Shown here piece by piece: positions 36,883 to 47,780 of a stretch of DNA of 64,000 nt (position 1 is the stretch's first letter; each line of letters starts with the position of its first letter). This DNA comes from Nephrocerus scutellatus. Its lineage: Eukaryota; Arthropoda; Insecta; Diptera; Pipunculidae. The DNA is taken from the NCBI GenBank assembly GCA_947095585.1, contig OX352764.1:2217001-2281000 (forward strand). Reading direction: 5' to 3'. A program made the position numbers and the translations under genes. The notes under the pieces are model-generated. The model had not been told where the DNA came from. It did not search any database and worked only from the letters and a program-made list of their open reading frames with translations.

Positions 36883-37639
36883 AGTAGGTACCTGAAAGAA
36901 GGAGAAGGAGAAGAATAATTCATTCGAAATAATTAAAATTAACATTTTACATCAGTTTACGTGAAGCTGCACGAAGTAACAGCGCGCGGGTCTAAAATTC
37001 CGTATAATTTTCCGACCGTTTCATATGCAATACAGCTTCGCACCAAAGGATCGCTGTGGCGGGGAAAAACGACGCAGCCATGGGTACAATGTGGAAAACT
37101 TTCCATTTTGCATGCATTTCACCTGCTTCTCAAGGATACTGCGCGGTTGTGTACTGAAACAGGTTGTGGTATTTGTGCAAGCTGTTGGCTTCACGCTACC
37201 ATTCCACCATCTCACCACCACGACAACATCAACCACCCTCCACAACGCAATCACTATGCTCCTTTGAAGAGCAAACAAGAAGCCTACAAAGGAGAAACTT
37301 GCAACAATGAAATTACTTGACGTAATGGAAACGTTCCATAAATTACGCAAATTTTGTATCCTTTTTATTGGTTGCACGTGCGGTGTATACAGTACACACG
37401 TACACTGCGGGAAGTTCCTCATTTCACCCAGCATTTAGTTTTTTTTTGCGCACTATATGGAAACCTGTTTGCCAAATTTTTTGTTTTGTCAGTCGCTGTA
37501 ATTATTCTTTAGTTATTTGGAAACGCACTACTTTGTGTTCCCTAACCAAGGATTTGAGTTTCAAATTAATAAAAGCAAAGTTGTAACCGCTCATCATAAT
37601 CCAACTGCAGAGTTTTGTTCTTATATGAAGCTCAAATTT
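36883..37639. other. No gene recognised
   Basis: Overlapping open frames at 36961-37434 run on both strands but carry no recognisable motif. A run of T lies at 37439-37447. Confidence 0.35.
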
Positions 37640-37930
37640 TCAGAGAGTGAAATGAAATGAAATGAAATGGAATGGAATGGAATGGAATGGAATGGAATGG
37701 AATGGAATGGAATGGAATGGAATGGAATGGAATGGAATGGAATGGAATGGAATGGAATGGAATGGAATGAAATGAAATGAAATGAAATGAACTGAAATGA
37801 AATGAAATGAAATGAAACAAAATGAAATAAAATGAAATGAAATGAAATGAAATGAAATGAAATGAAATGAAATGAAATGAAATGAAATGAAATGAAATGA
37901 AATGAAATGAAATGAAATGAAATGAATTGA
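37640..37930. repeat. Pentanucleotide satellite (TGAAA)/(TGGAA)
   Basis: The array starts with a few TGAAA units and switches to about 20 uninterrupted TGGAA units (about 37667-37768). It then returns to TGAAA units to 37925, with rare substitutions. The long frames on the minus strand rich in Ser, Phe, His, Ile and Pro come from this repeat and are not genes. GGAAT-type repeats are known from pericentromeric satellites in several animals. Confidence 0.95.
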
Positions 37931-39284
37931 AAGAACTGTTCTTATAGTCAAGGAACATTTAACCTAAGGTCCTTATGGAAGTTTTTATTAAAAAATTGCC
38001 ATTTTGAACGGCAATTTAATAACGCACAAGTGTATCCAGCAATGACCAAAATAGCGAGTACAAGTATCAACGAACGAAAAACGAATTGGTCCTTTTAGAT
38101 TCGCTAGTATGTGTTGATCCATGAAGCGGAGCAATTTGGATTTGAGTTTTCGTCTTTCAAAGGAACTACTTTAGTTGATTAATTTTTCAGTTCGTTGTAT
38201 AGAAATAAGGAATGATGTATTATAATACCAAAGGCAAGGGTATATATCAAATGCTATAACGGCAAGAATCTACCACACATGAGTATAAAAAAAACTAGAA
38301 CAACAAAAAGCCACAGTAATATACTTCGGTATTTTGTTAGACTTTCTGACATCGATTAAGAGCAAATTTTCATGAATTAAGCTTTTAATCATTACCTCAG
38401 ATGGTACCTTTACCCAAATAAAAGTCTGTTGAATCCTATGCAGTTCTTAAAAGGATCTTTGCAAATACAGTTAATAAGCTATTTTTGTTTAAAACGCAAT
38501 TGCTAGCCACCTTTATTGCATTGAAGAATTATCAGATACTTTGGTAGTCGTCAGTCCGCAATACTTGCTGAAAATCAAATCAACTCGCTGAATACTCGTA
38601 TTTTGGTTTGTGTTTGAAAAAATAAGTCATTGTCAACATTTACCTCCTTGATTTTGTCAAAAGTTTTGCTTTCTACAAAGTTAAATCCACAAGCAATTCG
38701 ACTTCTTTTCTCTTGGTCCTTCGCTGACTCCAATTGCATCAAATTGCGGAACTCGCATAGTCCCGCAAGATGTTCATTAAATGAAGAGTCCAGCTAAGTT
38801 TTCCCAAACGGATTAATTTTAAAGTTCTGGGAAATACAGACTGGCTGTTATCGCTTCGTTTGCAGGAGATTGACAATAATTCTTTTCACTGAGGAGGAGA
38901 ATGCGACATTTTGCTTCGAATTTGCCATAAGATTTGAACAGAGAAAGAAAGGGAGAGAGAGGGAGAGTTTCATTAAAATGTTTCAACAATTGAATATTCT
39001 TGGATATAAGTTTTTTGTATACACATTTTATGAGCAAAGATTGTAAAGCACAATGGTAAACGAGTAGTGTTCTCGAATTCAAATCGAATACTAGTAGTTA
39101 ACAAAACAACGGTATCGTGTTCAGAATCTCAAATTATTACCGAACATTCGTTCTCGTTAGTTTTTCAAGACCACATTTATCTGGAAAAGTATACCGATTT
39201 TTGGTTTAATCTCTGTTAATTGCTCTCGTTGATAAAATATGTCCTTTTCCATCTATCCTATTTTTCTTGTGGATTATTTCCAAG
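37931..39284. other. No gene; unique AT-rich sequence
   Basis: No recognisable open frame. A GA-rich run lies at 38940-38967. Confidence 0.4.
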
Positions 39285-40085
39285 TAGTTGTACCAAAAAA
39301 AGCCAATCGTCATGTCTTTCTTCGTACTAAACCATAGCAATAAAGTCCATTTTCTTGATATGTTTAAGGAAACGATGATTAATCGCCAGCTTATGGTATA
39401 CCTTGAATGACGTGAACTCCAAAGTAACTGGCAGTATAATTTTCATGGGTAACGTGATCTCAACAAAAGTTTGGCAGGATTGGCAACTGCGTGCCTACGG
39501 AGTCGATGAAAAACTGCTTCATTAGCTTAGAAACTACATTTCTAAGGAAGCCTTGAGCATGTGTGCATTATAGAAAAAATCACTTTAAAATAATTCAGAG
39601 TCTCCAAACAGTGGAGTTCCTCAGGGATCCATCATCGGACCATTATTATTTTCCATGATTGTAAATGAAGTCTCATCCATTTTTAAGAACAGTTCACTTC
39701 ATATATACGCTGATGATACTCAGGTCAGTTGTCCGCTCGGCTTAATCGAGCATTCTGTGAGTTGTATAAATGAGGATCTATCAAATATAGCACTGTGGTC
39801 GAAGGGTCTAATGCTACAAAATCTAAATGAATAGTCATCTCTAAGCAACAATTGGATCTATCATATTTTCCTTAAACCACGTTAAATAACACTCCTATAG
39901 TAGACTATGTTGAAAAGGTTAAAAACTTTTGGATGACCTTTAGTTGTGATTTAGTTGTGTGGGACACTCACATGAATATAGCAGTAGTAAAGACTTATGA
40001 AGTGCTTCGTCCTTTGTGGGCTACACGTTTTTTCACTCTTTTCAAAACCATAATTTTACTAGCAAAACTATTAGCTGTAGCAGAT
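39285..40085 (+). mobile_element. CR1/Jockey-like LINE family D, RT fragment
   Basis: The order is VPKKANRHVFLRTKP (39288-39335, usually P.PKKG....YRPI), MINRQLMVYLE (39377-39410), SGVPQGSIIGPLLFSMIVNE (39610-39670), HIYADDTQ (39700-39724, YADD intact) and INEDLSNIALWSKG. The thumb follows in 39933-40080, with EVLRPLWATRFFTLFKTIIL. Stops occur after LNE (39828) and in the N-terminal part. The stretch 39366-39800 is duplicated at 43112-43535. Confidence 0.8.
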
Positions 40086-40660
40086 TGTGCATTGCTGCCG
40101 CCTGCACCACCGACTATTGAACACTCTATGGGACAGATCTTCATTCGTACTCGTGCAATTGCTAGAGTTTTAAACGATATGAACACCCACAAATCCGCTG
40201 GGCTTTTTCCAATTGTTCTAAAGAGGTATTAATTCCAAGCTGGCGTTACAATTACGTAAGCTTTCCTATCTATTCTATTCTCTCGGGAAGAGAAGTTGGA
40301 AAACAGCCTTTGCCCAGCCCATACCCAAAAAAGGCGAGCCGTCGTCTCGTTCTTCGTACCGACCCATAGCACTTACATCCGTTCTTTTTAAGGTCATAAA
40401 AAAGCTGATAAATTTTCAGCTCATGAAATATCTTGAAAGCAATGAAATGACTTGTGAACGTCATTTCGTGGGAAACGTTCTACTGGTGTTTTGATGGTAT
40501 ATCTCACCGAACAGTGGAACCGGTCTTTGCATCAATTTGGTGAAAGCAAAGCTGTTGCACTCCATATATGTTTGAGGAACGTGCATCCACTTCTCTTGTG
40601 GAACTCAATCAACTAAGTATGCTTAGCACATTTAATTCTTCTGTCATATCTGGTCTGTAT
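40086..40660 (+). mobile_element. CR1/Jockey-like LINE family D, second piece joined head to tail
   Basis: The frame from about 40095 reads LLPPAPPTIEHSMGQIFIRT, AIARVLNDMNTHKSAGLFP and IVLKRY, the linker and first RT motif. Then come SWKTAFAQPIPKKGEPSSRS, SYRPIALTSVLFKVIKKLIN and FQLMKYLESNEM (40288-40450). In an intact element this lies upstream of the sequence that here precedes it, so a second copy begins where the first ends. It fades out near 40660. Confidence 0.75.
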
Positions 40661-40815
40661 AATAGATTCCCTTGAATACCGCAGGAATGGTTCCTGCTTC
40701 TCACTGTTATATCGCTTCTTCCACCAGCCGTGCTCAAGAGAAAAAGCTGCATGCAAATTTTATTTAACTTGACTTTGTCTGTTTGTTAGTTAAATAGCTT
40801 CTTTTAAACCTAATT

Positions 40816-41435
40816 TTACACGACCTAGATAGCTGCAATTTTTTGAGTAGCTCTAAGATTTCGCGTTTGACACGTGACGCGTGTGGCGCATAAGATGCGT
40901 GAAAACTGGGTTAATCTTTAGTATATTTCCCATGTTTTCAACCACCATTTTCCACACGTCCTAGAGAGTTGATATTTTGTGAGTAGCTTAGCCCGTAGTG
41001 CGTTTCTTAGATGTCGCGTGTGACTTATATCCCGAGTTGCACGTGGCACGTGTGGCTTAAATGATGTGTGAAAAATAGGTCCTCATTGCATCGACTAAAG
41101 AGCTAGAGATGCTCAGTGTCATGGGCTATTTCTGAGTTCCGCATGTGAGACGTTTTGTGAGGCGCAAATGGTGTTAAACGTTGATATAATCCCTATGTTT
41201 TATTTAATCGCGTCCTCGACAGTTGAAATTGAATAAGAGTAGCTTAGCGTTCATGTCCCGAGGTGCGCGTGGCACGTGCGATGCCTGGAAAATGGGTTAT
41301 TCTTTGAAATAGGGCCCCCATCACGTCGACTTATTTGACGTCCATTTTAACCAACTTTCACACGTCCAATAGATCTGAAATATTGTGCACGTTTGACTCA
41401 TGCAACGCGTGTGATGCATGTAACGTGTGCCGATA
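40816..41435 (+). repeat. CpG-rich degenerate tandem repeat, ~136-bp unit
   Basis: A motif near ACACGTCCTAGAGAGTTGATA recurs at 40818, 40954, about 41209 and 41360, roughly multiples of 136 bp. Each is followed by GAGTAGCTTAGC-like sequence and then CpG-rich words such as CGTGGCACGTGTGGC and ACGCGTGTGGCGCAT. CACGTG-type hexamers occur several times. A relative lies in inverted orientation at 11485-11710. I know of no family it matches. Confidence 0.7.
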
Positions 41436-42925
41436 TATACATGAATGTTTGTACTTTAAGTTTACTTATTAAAATATGTACTGTGTGTCACCCAGGCAGA
41501 ATTTTTTATCTGGATATAATGCAAAGAATCAAATGATCATTTCCATCAATAAAAGTGTTTATCTCTTTACATGAAGCTGAACGGGCAAAAACATCCCAAA
41601 TGGCACAGCCATCAGAGACAATAATTGAGAATCAACAAACAGACACATTAACATCGCGTAACTGTTAAAATATATTAGAAAAAGACACTCAACTCTATTT
41701 TAGGTAGGAATGACAATTAAATCCTGTAATTACTCGCCCGTCCCGCCCACATATGATAACATACAAGCTACTACACAGTCAACTCAGAGTTGGTTTCGAA
41801 TCATCAGCAAAAAATTATGTTAGCTGTAATAACAATGTATCTCGATTCATTGTTATTGTAACAAAGGATAATAACAAATGGAAAATTAATTTTGACAATT
41901 CAAAAACTTTTCCACATCCATGTGTATGCGGGCTATGTGCGACGGATTAAATGTTTTCTCTTCCTCCCCCTTCTATCGTCAAAAAAACATTTGCTAATGG
42001 AACGTGCCTTTTCCAATTAACTTGCCGCTTGATGTGCCAACACCCATATTGTAAAGCTGGTTTGGGTTCAGTGCTAGCACAAGCACCTGAAGGTACATAT
42101 GTGTATGTGTTTTTGAGAACTATTGAAGGACTAAGAGTACTATATTTAGACAGAAAATACAATTTCATCTTTGTAAACGAAAACTGCCTGACGGAGTAGT
42201 ATCCTTATTAGCTCTAAAAATTAAACGCTTTGGTTCTTTATGCGCTTTCTCGCATCAAACAATCTCGATATAAATTCTATTTAGCCAACCGAAAACGTTG
42301 TGCCCCAAATAGAATAACATAAGGAGACACGTCCAAGTAGCATTAAATAAAAGCATCCCATATCTAAATAGTCAGATGCAAACAAAGTGCATCCTCTCTC
42401 TCTCTGGAAGCACAAAAAGGATACGATGCGACAGCGTTAGATAAAAGCATGACATCTTTTGCCTTCTCATTTGTCGTAGTGTGTGTGTGTGTGTGTATTA
42501 TTTAATTAAATATTTAAATTTGTTCCATTCAGAGTAGAGCAGAGTAGAGTCGAGTAAAGTAGAGAGTAGTGTGTATTCCTTTGTGCTGTGGCAAGTGTAA
42601 CTATTTGCCAAAGTAAAAACTCAACTCCAACCAACCGACAACAAAGGATTCGAACACAATGCATGCATCGCATCGTAGATATACGAGTATGAGGAGAAGA
42701 CGAGAGGACAAATGCAAACATCCCCCACTACTGGCAACTCAAACACAGAATTAGACAAGCAAATAGCTGGAACCGAATGATTCGGGAAACAAGCGGAGAC
42801 TGCAGCAGTTGGCAAAACTCCACCATAAACTGTGTTTGTCAAATATCCTCCTTGATTGCATAATCAGAGTCAATTGAATTATACGAGTATAGTTATTGCA
42901 GCAGCAATAGGCACTCCTTAATGCA
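41436..42925. other. No gene; unique sequence with microsatellites
   Basis: Overlapping frames at 41753-42199 carry no motif. A GT run lies at 42479-42496 and an AGAGT-type run at 42531-42570. Confidence 0.4.
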
Positions 42926-43106
42926 AGCAAAATGCAACAATATGACAAGAGCCGATTCAATGTTTGCTGGCATTAGTTTGTTGTTATTCCCTTCAAAAAG
43001 GGAAGACTTTTGTTTTAAGTTTCAAATGAATTGCTGGAACGCTCCCGGCTTGAGAAAGTGTGTGCAGCGTGAGGAATCTTACTGATTTTGATGTGACAAC
43101 CTCTCA
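42926..43106 (+). repeat. Left copy of a 181-bp direct repeat flanking a LINE piece
   Basis: The segment from GCAAAATGCAACAATATGAC to GTGACAACCTCTCA recurs at 43552-43731 at about 90% identity by eye. Between the two lies a 445-bp stretch that is mostly a family D LINE fragment. I do not recognise the repeat itself. Confidence 0.75.
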
Positions 43107-43111
43107 ACCTG

Positions 43112-43540
43112 GTTAAGAAAACGATGATTAATCGCCAGCTTATGGTATACCTTGAATGACGTGAACTCCAAAGTGACTGGCAGTATAATTTTCATGGGTA
43201 ACGTGATCTCACCAAAAGTTTGGCAGGATTGGCAACTGCGTGCCTACGGAGTCGATGAAAATCATGCTTCATTAGCTTAGAAACTACATTTCTAAGGAAG
43301 CCTTGAGCATGTGTGCATTATAGAAAAAATCACGTTAAAATAATTCAGAGTCTCCAAACAGTGGAGTTCCTCAGGGATCCATCAACGGACCATTATTATT
43401 TTCCATGTTTGTAAATAAAGTCTCATCCATTGTTAAGCACATTTCACTTCATATGTGCGCTGATGATACTCAGGTTGTCTTAGGTTGCATTCTGAGAGTT
43501 GTATAAATGAGGATCTATCAAATAAAGAACTGTGGTCGAA
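43112..43540 (+). mobile_element. CR1/Jockey-like LINE family D fragment, duplicate of 39366-39800
   Basis: It contains the same MINRQLMVYLE, SGVPQGSINGPLLFSMFVN and a degraded HMCADDTQ (YADD has become CADD), and is more than 90% identical by eye to 39366-39800. Both ends are truncated, and the element is enclosed by 181-bp direct repeats. It shares the same premature stops as the other copy, so the two descend from an already dead sequence. Confidence 0.8.
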
Positions 43541-43551
43541 TCGTAATGATT

Positions 43552-43731
43552 GCAAAATGCAACAATATGACAAGAGCCGATTCAATGTGTTCTGGAAATA
43601 GTTTGTTGTGTTTCCCTTCAAAAAGGGAAGACGTTTGTTTTAAGTTTCAAACTTATTGCTGGAACGCTCTCGGCTTGAGAAAGTGTGTGCAGCGTGAGGA
43701 AACTTACTGATTTTGATGTGACAACCTCTCA
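43552..43731 (+). repeat. Right copy of the 181-bp direct repeat
   Basis: Partner of 42926-43106; see that entry. It continues into different sequence (TTTAAGGGTTAAGG) after 43731. Confidence 0.75.
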
Positions 43732-43954
43732 CTTTAAGGGTTAAGGTAAGGGGTAGATGTTAAATGTCACACTTTATGCCCCATGTTGTCACACTTTTAA
43801 GTCACTATTTTACGGCTCATTTAAAAGTTATGTTATTTTATATGTTATAATGATATGTAATTATATATTACTACAAAAAGTTTGTTTTAAAAACGCCATA
43901 AAGTAAGTAAACATCAATATTTTTTTGAAAGTTGGAGTTTTTATTGTTAAGGTT

Positions 43955-44890
43955 GGAGTCTTTGGTTTAAGGATAAAAAACAATTTCGTTCATGTGGCTT
44001 GCTCTGCTGGCCTTACAGTAAGCCATCCTATTAGTCCAGTATTCAAGAACTTTTTCGATCATTTCGGTGCCTATCTCGCAAATAACAGACGCAATGTTAT
44101 GTTTTAAAGCTGCAATTGTCTCTGGATTATCCGCATAACATCTATCTTAACGACACCTCATAGATGAAAGTCCATCGGTGTCAAATCGCAACTCCAAAAC
44201 GGCTTATTATACGGTTGCTAAATTTGACGCGCAAGTCATTCGGTTTGTATGGCATGTGGCACCATATCATCTTATTGACACCAAGGGTCGTCTATATTAA
44301 TGGTATCGAATTAAGGCCATAAAAAGTTGGTCAGCTGGCTCTGTAATGGTCGCCATTGACGTTAACGGAGTTTCCAGCGTTTCCAGCAATCAATGTACAC
44401 TTTTGAGGAAAAACTGGCCACCTCCACTCCAAGATCCAAACAAAATTGTCGCTCTTGGTGGATGCATTGGCTTCTCTGAGATTACGTGTGGCTCGTCCGA
44501 AGCCCAAATCTGGCAGTTTACATAGCCCCCGGGATGGAAATGCACATCGTCTGAAAAGATGATGTTTCATCAAAATCGACGTTATTATAAAGCTGGCCCA
44601 CGCAGACATATCGAAGATATGGAAGCGGATGGTCATTTGCTTTCATCTCCTGAGTCATCTGAACCTTGTAAACGAATAATCCGAGGTATTTGTGCAGTAT
44701 TCTGCTCATGCTGGTGCTGGACTAATGGCCAGTTACTGCGACCCCGTCGAGTTGATGTTGATAGATTCTGTCCCACACTATGGGCCACAGCCGCAATAAT
44801 CTCGAGCATGCGACCTGTCCGAGCTCAAGGACTATATTTATTGTTCTGATTAGCAAGCCTTTCGAATGAACTTTCATCACCAATTTCACT
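43955..44890 (-). mobile_element. Mariner/IS630-superfamily transposase relic
   Basis: Read on the minus strand from about 44890: SFERLANQ, then a helix-turn-helix ending in MSRILHKYLGLFVYKVQMTQ and EMKANDHPLP. FRRCAFPSRGLCKLPDLGFG follows where intact proteins have FSDEAHF..GYVN.QN.R.W, so the first catalytic Asp is lost. Next come GNAGNSVNVNGDHYRAS (44331-44400), DDPWCQ.DDMVPHAIQTE (about 44290-44235), WSCDLTPMDFHL (about 44195) and EMIEKVLEYWTNRMAYCKAS near 44060-44000. The GNAVTVNGDRY and CDLTPLDFFLWG signatures belong to an IS630/mariner group common in insects. It is broken in several frames. Confidence 0.8.
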
Positions 44891-46811
44891 ACAGCTTTAT
44901 AATAGCAGTATTAAAGCCCATTCAATCCCGTACAAATCGATGGCACAATATTTGTGCATTAAGTCAAGAAGAGCGAGATAGTGCGGGTTGTGATACTACT
45001 ATTACGCATTCAGTGGGATTGGGCAGCCGGGAAACGCGGGTGTAAGTAAGCGTGGCGTCAGTGGGCGGGTAGCAAAGAGCCCGGGAACAGCTAGTTGTTA
45101 ATACAATGTTACAACTAGTTCGTACTAAGTTCACATAGCTGACTACGTCAATTAGCCGCAATTAAATTACGTAATTCATTTATTTTCTACATTTTAGTAC
45201 ATTTCAATAAAAGCTTGTTTAAAAAAACATTCTCTATTGATTTTATTAATTTCGAACTATCATTCATCTCGATGAGTATGATTTTATCGCAACCCCAATA
45301 TTTTACTTATTTCGATTTCCTCTAATTATTTAATGGAAAAAAATCGACCGGCTGCTATGCCGCTGATTGGTGAAATGAATACAAAGTAAACATTCGGGTT
45401 CAGGTGCTTTTTAGGTCAATAAACATATGCGGTCATCAATGTCAATTAAGTGAAATAATATCAAATAGGTATGCAATGGAATAGCGAATGCTATTAAGTA
45501 CACCTATCTCGTTAGAAATATAAAGCAAAACAAACACAAACGTATTTCACGCATTTGATTGCGTTTCTGCAATGACCTTTGACCCACATTTAGTGTATGT
45601 TTATTTTTAATTTACGCTAAATTAATTAGACGCATTCATTAAACGAATATGATTAAAACAATCTCCAAAGCTGCACCAACAACTCCTCCGAGAAGAGGAA
45701 GCACCAAATTCTAATTACTCGTATATGAATATGGATAGCATCCTACAACGACATTATCGCCCGTTTGTTTAGTTGGGCAAATCTGTTTAGTTGTTGCTTT
45801 TATAATTAAAATATTTAATTTATATTTTGAATATTTTAGTCTCTCAAAACGCAGAAAAACACCAACAAGTTGAAAGTTTACTTAATTTACCTCCTCCTAT
45901 TCCTCCATTTTCGTTCAGTTTGACATACTGACACCCTCGATGGGATAACGTCATGAATGATCTACGCCACCTTGTAATTTTCCACTTTCCACTTTCTACT
46001 ACCGGAATGTAAGAAATCTCATGATCTCCAATTGGACATCTATGCTCTGACTGTAGCCAATATGATCCCCAACATAAAGTACCAGGACTTATTCTCCCCA
46101 ACATTTAATGTTTTTCGAGATGATGATTTAACTATGGCCTATGATTGACTCTCCTTTTCGAGGTGTCCTGCTGGCCATCCACAACTGACTCGTCTATCAA
46201 TTCTATTTCTTCATCTTATTAACTTAACTTTGTTGCAGTTAAAATAACACTCCCCTATAGGCACATTATGTGTTGTTACATTCATTCGGCCCAGCCTATC
46301 GAATCCTACCAGCTTGCTATCGATGCCATTGAACAAATTATCGACTCTTCTGACTACCTTGATGCACAGCCTCATTTCTGCCGACTGTCTCAACTGTACT
46401 TTACTCAATCAGATGATGAAATATTTTTCACCAGACTCAAGTCTATGCCAAGTTAGTGGCGTTACAAACTACATAGCTCTTATCTTCACAACTGATCCCT
46501 TTAAATCCGCTGATTCACTTTGTCCTCTATATCTATCGACTGTTAACTGACTGATAACTTTCATCACCCCCTTCTTCTTTTACTTTCTCGGGGTTTTTGC
46601 AGAAATTTACATTTAAATTTAAGAAATACATATTTAAGATTTAACATAAAATCGAAGGATCGAAGTTTTTGCAAATATCTCTTAAATTATAGAGAAATCT
46701 GTTAAGTGCAAAAGAAATTAAAAAAAAATTAATATTTAATAGGTACTTACCCTTATTTAACCCAGCTTTATAACTCTCTCTACCAGCACTATCTAAACAA
46801 TTTCATAAGCG
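44891..46811. other. No gene; unique sequence with possible regulatory sites
   Basis: No recognisable open frame. A DR1 nuclear-receptor site (45573-45585) is listed separately. Open frames at 46211-46550 on both strands have no motif. Confidence 0.35.
45573..45585 (-). promoter_or_regulatory. DR1-type nuclear receptor site
   Basis: TGACCTTTGACCC is, on the minus strand, a GGGTCA and an AGGTCA half-site separated by one base. This is the arrangement bound by HNF4, Seven-up/COUP and USP-type receptors. It is followed within 70 bp by several TAATTA/ATTAAA homeodomain words. Function is inferred from sequence alone. Confidence 0.4.
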
Positions 46812-47780
46812 ACCCTAAGTCATCATATATTTGGCTGTACAAACAGTGTCCGGTCCTGGCTTCCTTCAAAAAATCTTTTCACCGGTCCCGATTTTGAGCC
46901 GATGTCATCCAGTTTGGCATTCTGGGCGTCCTGGTCTACGTCATTCTTCCAGCGTAGGCTTGGCCGGCCTCGCTGCTGTCGTGTTCTATAAATCCTACCG
47001 CAAAGGACTTTCCGAGCAGGATCATCTTCTCAAGCGAGCTAGGTGTCCTGCCCACCGGTGCCAACCGAGCTTAATTCTCTTAACGATGTCAACATCGCGG
47101 TAACGCTCGTAGATCTCATCATTATAGAATTTCCGGAACAGTCCTTCCTCACATACGGGGTCAACAGTTCTCCGTAAGACTTTTCCCTCGAACCCGGCTA
47201 AGAGGTCAGAATGCTTATTGCTAAGCACCCAAGTCTCGGATCCATATGTAAGTACTGGTATATGACCAGCAGCTTGGATGTTATGGTTAAATTCCTGGAT
47301 TTGAAGAGTCTTGACAGACTATAGTAGGCTGTGTTGGCTTTAAACAACCGTGCGCGTATTTCTTGTTCCATACTCAAGAACGTTATACCACGATAATTGC
47401 TGCATGTTGTGATATCTCCTTTCTTATATATGGGGCACAGGTGCCTCTTCGACAGTCTTCAGGCAGCGCTTCCTCCTCCCATACTTGCACTATTATTTCA
47501 CGAATTGCTTGGTGTGTTGCGAATCCTCCTTAATCAGCTCCGCTGGGATAACATCTAATCCGGGGCCTTATTATTTTTGAGCCGATTTATAGCTCCACTA
47601 ACGTCGTCTCTGGTAGGTGTCGGCAGCACTCCTATTCCTCAGCTACCTGTCCATTTAGCACCTCATAAAAGTGCTCTTCCCATCGCTCTAAGAAGCCTTA
47701 AAGATCGACGATCAGATTACCCTCTTTGTTGTCTTTGCAGTATGTGCAACGCGGTGTGTATTTAGCTTTTGGAAAAATCA
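46812..47780 (-). mobile_element. RTE-like LINE family C, internally deleted copy
   Basis: On the minus strand it starts in the linker (YCKDNKEGNLIVDL), continues NRLKNNKAPD, EVWEEEALPEDCRRG and CSNYRGITFLS. It then jumps, with the RT core deleted (near 47385), to MEQEIRARLFKANTAYYSLS, RLFKSRNLTITSKLLV, TWVLSNKHSDLLAGFEGKVL, NDEIYERYRDVDIVKRI and RWAGHLARL (47022-47228). The 3' UTR contains CTGGATGACATCGGCTC and GGGACCGGTGAAAAG and ends near 46815 with ATATATGATGA. The 3' end matches the copy at 34050-34168. Confidence 0.85.

Noticed and set aside
36961..37434. 119- and 137-codon overlapping frames on opposite strands
   Set aside because: Neither has recognisable motifs; mutually antisense open frames here are probably compositional.
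37640..37930. Telomere or centromere assignment from the GGAAT-type repeat
   Set aside because: A single ~290-bp array surrounded by ordinary interspersed repeats is not evidence of a centromere, and no telomeric repeat is present.
37632..37958. Two long minus-strand open frames rich in Ser, Phe, His, Ile and Pro
   Set aside because: They are translations of the TGAAA/TGGAA pentanucleotide array; a stop-free period of 5 keeps several frames open.
46237..46270. Resemblance of AAAATAACACTCCCCTATAGG to 39885-39905 in LINE family D
   Set aside because: The match is only about 25 bp with gaps and does not extend; probably chance.
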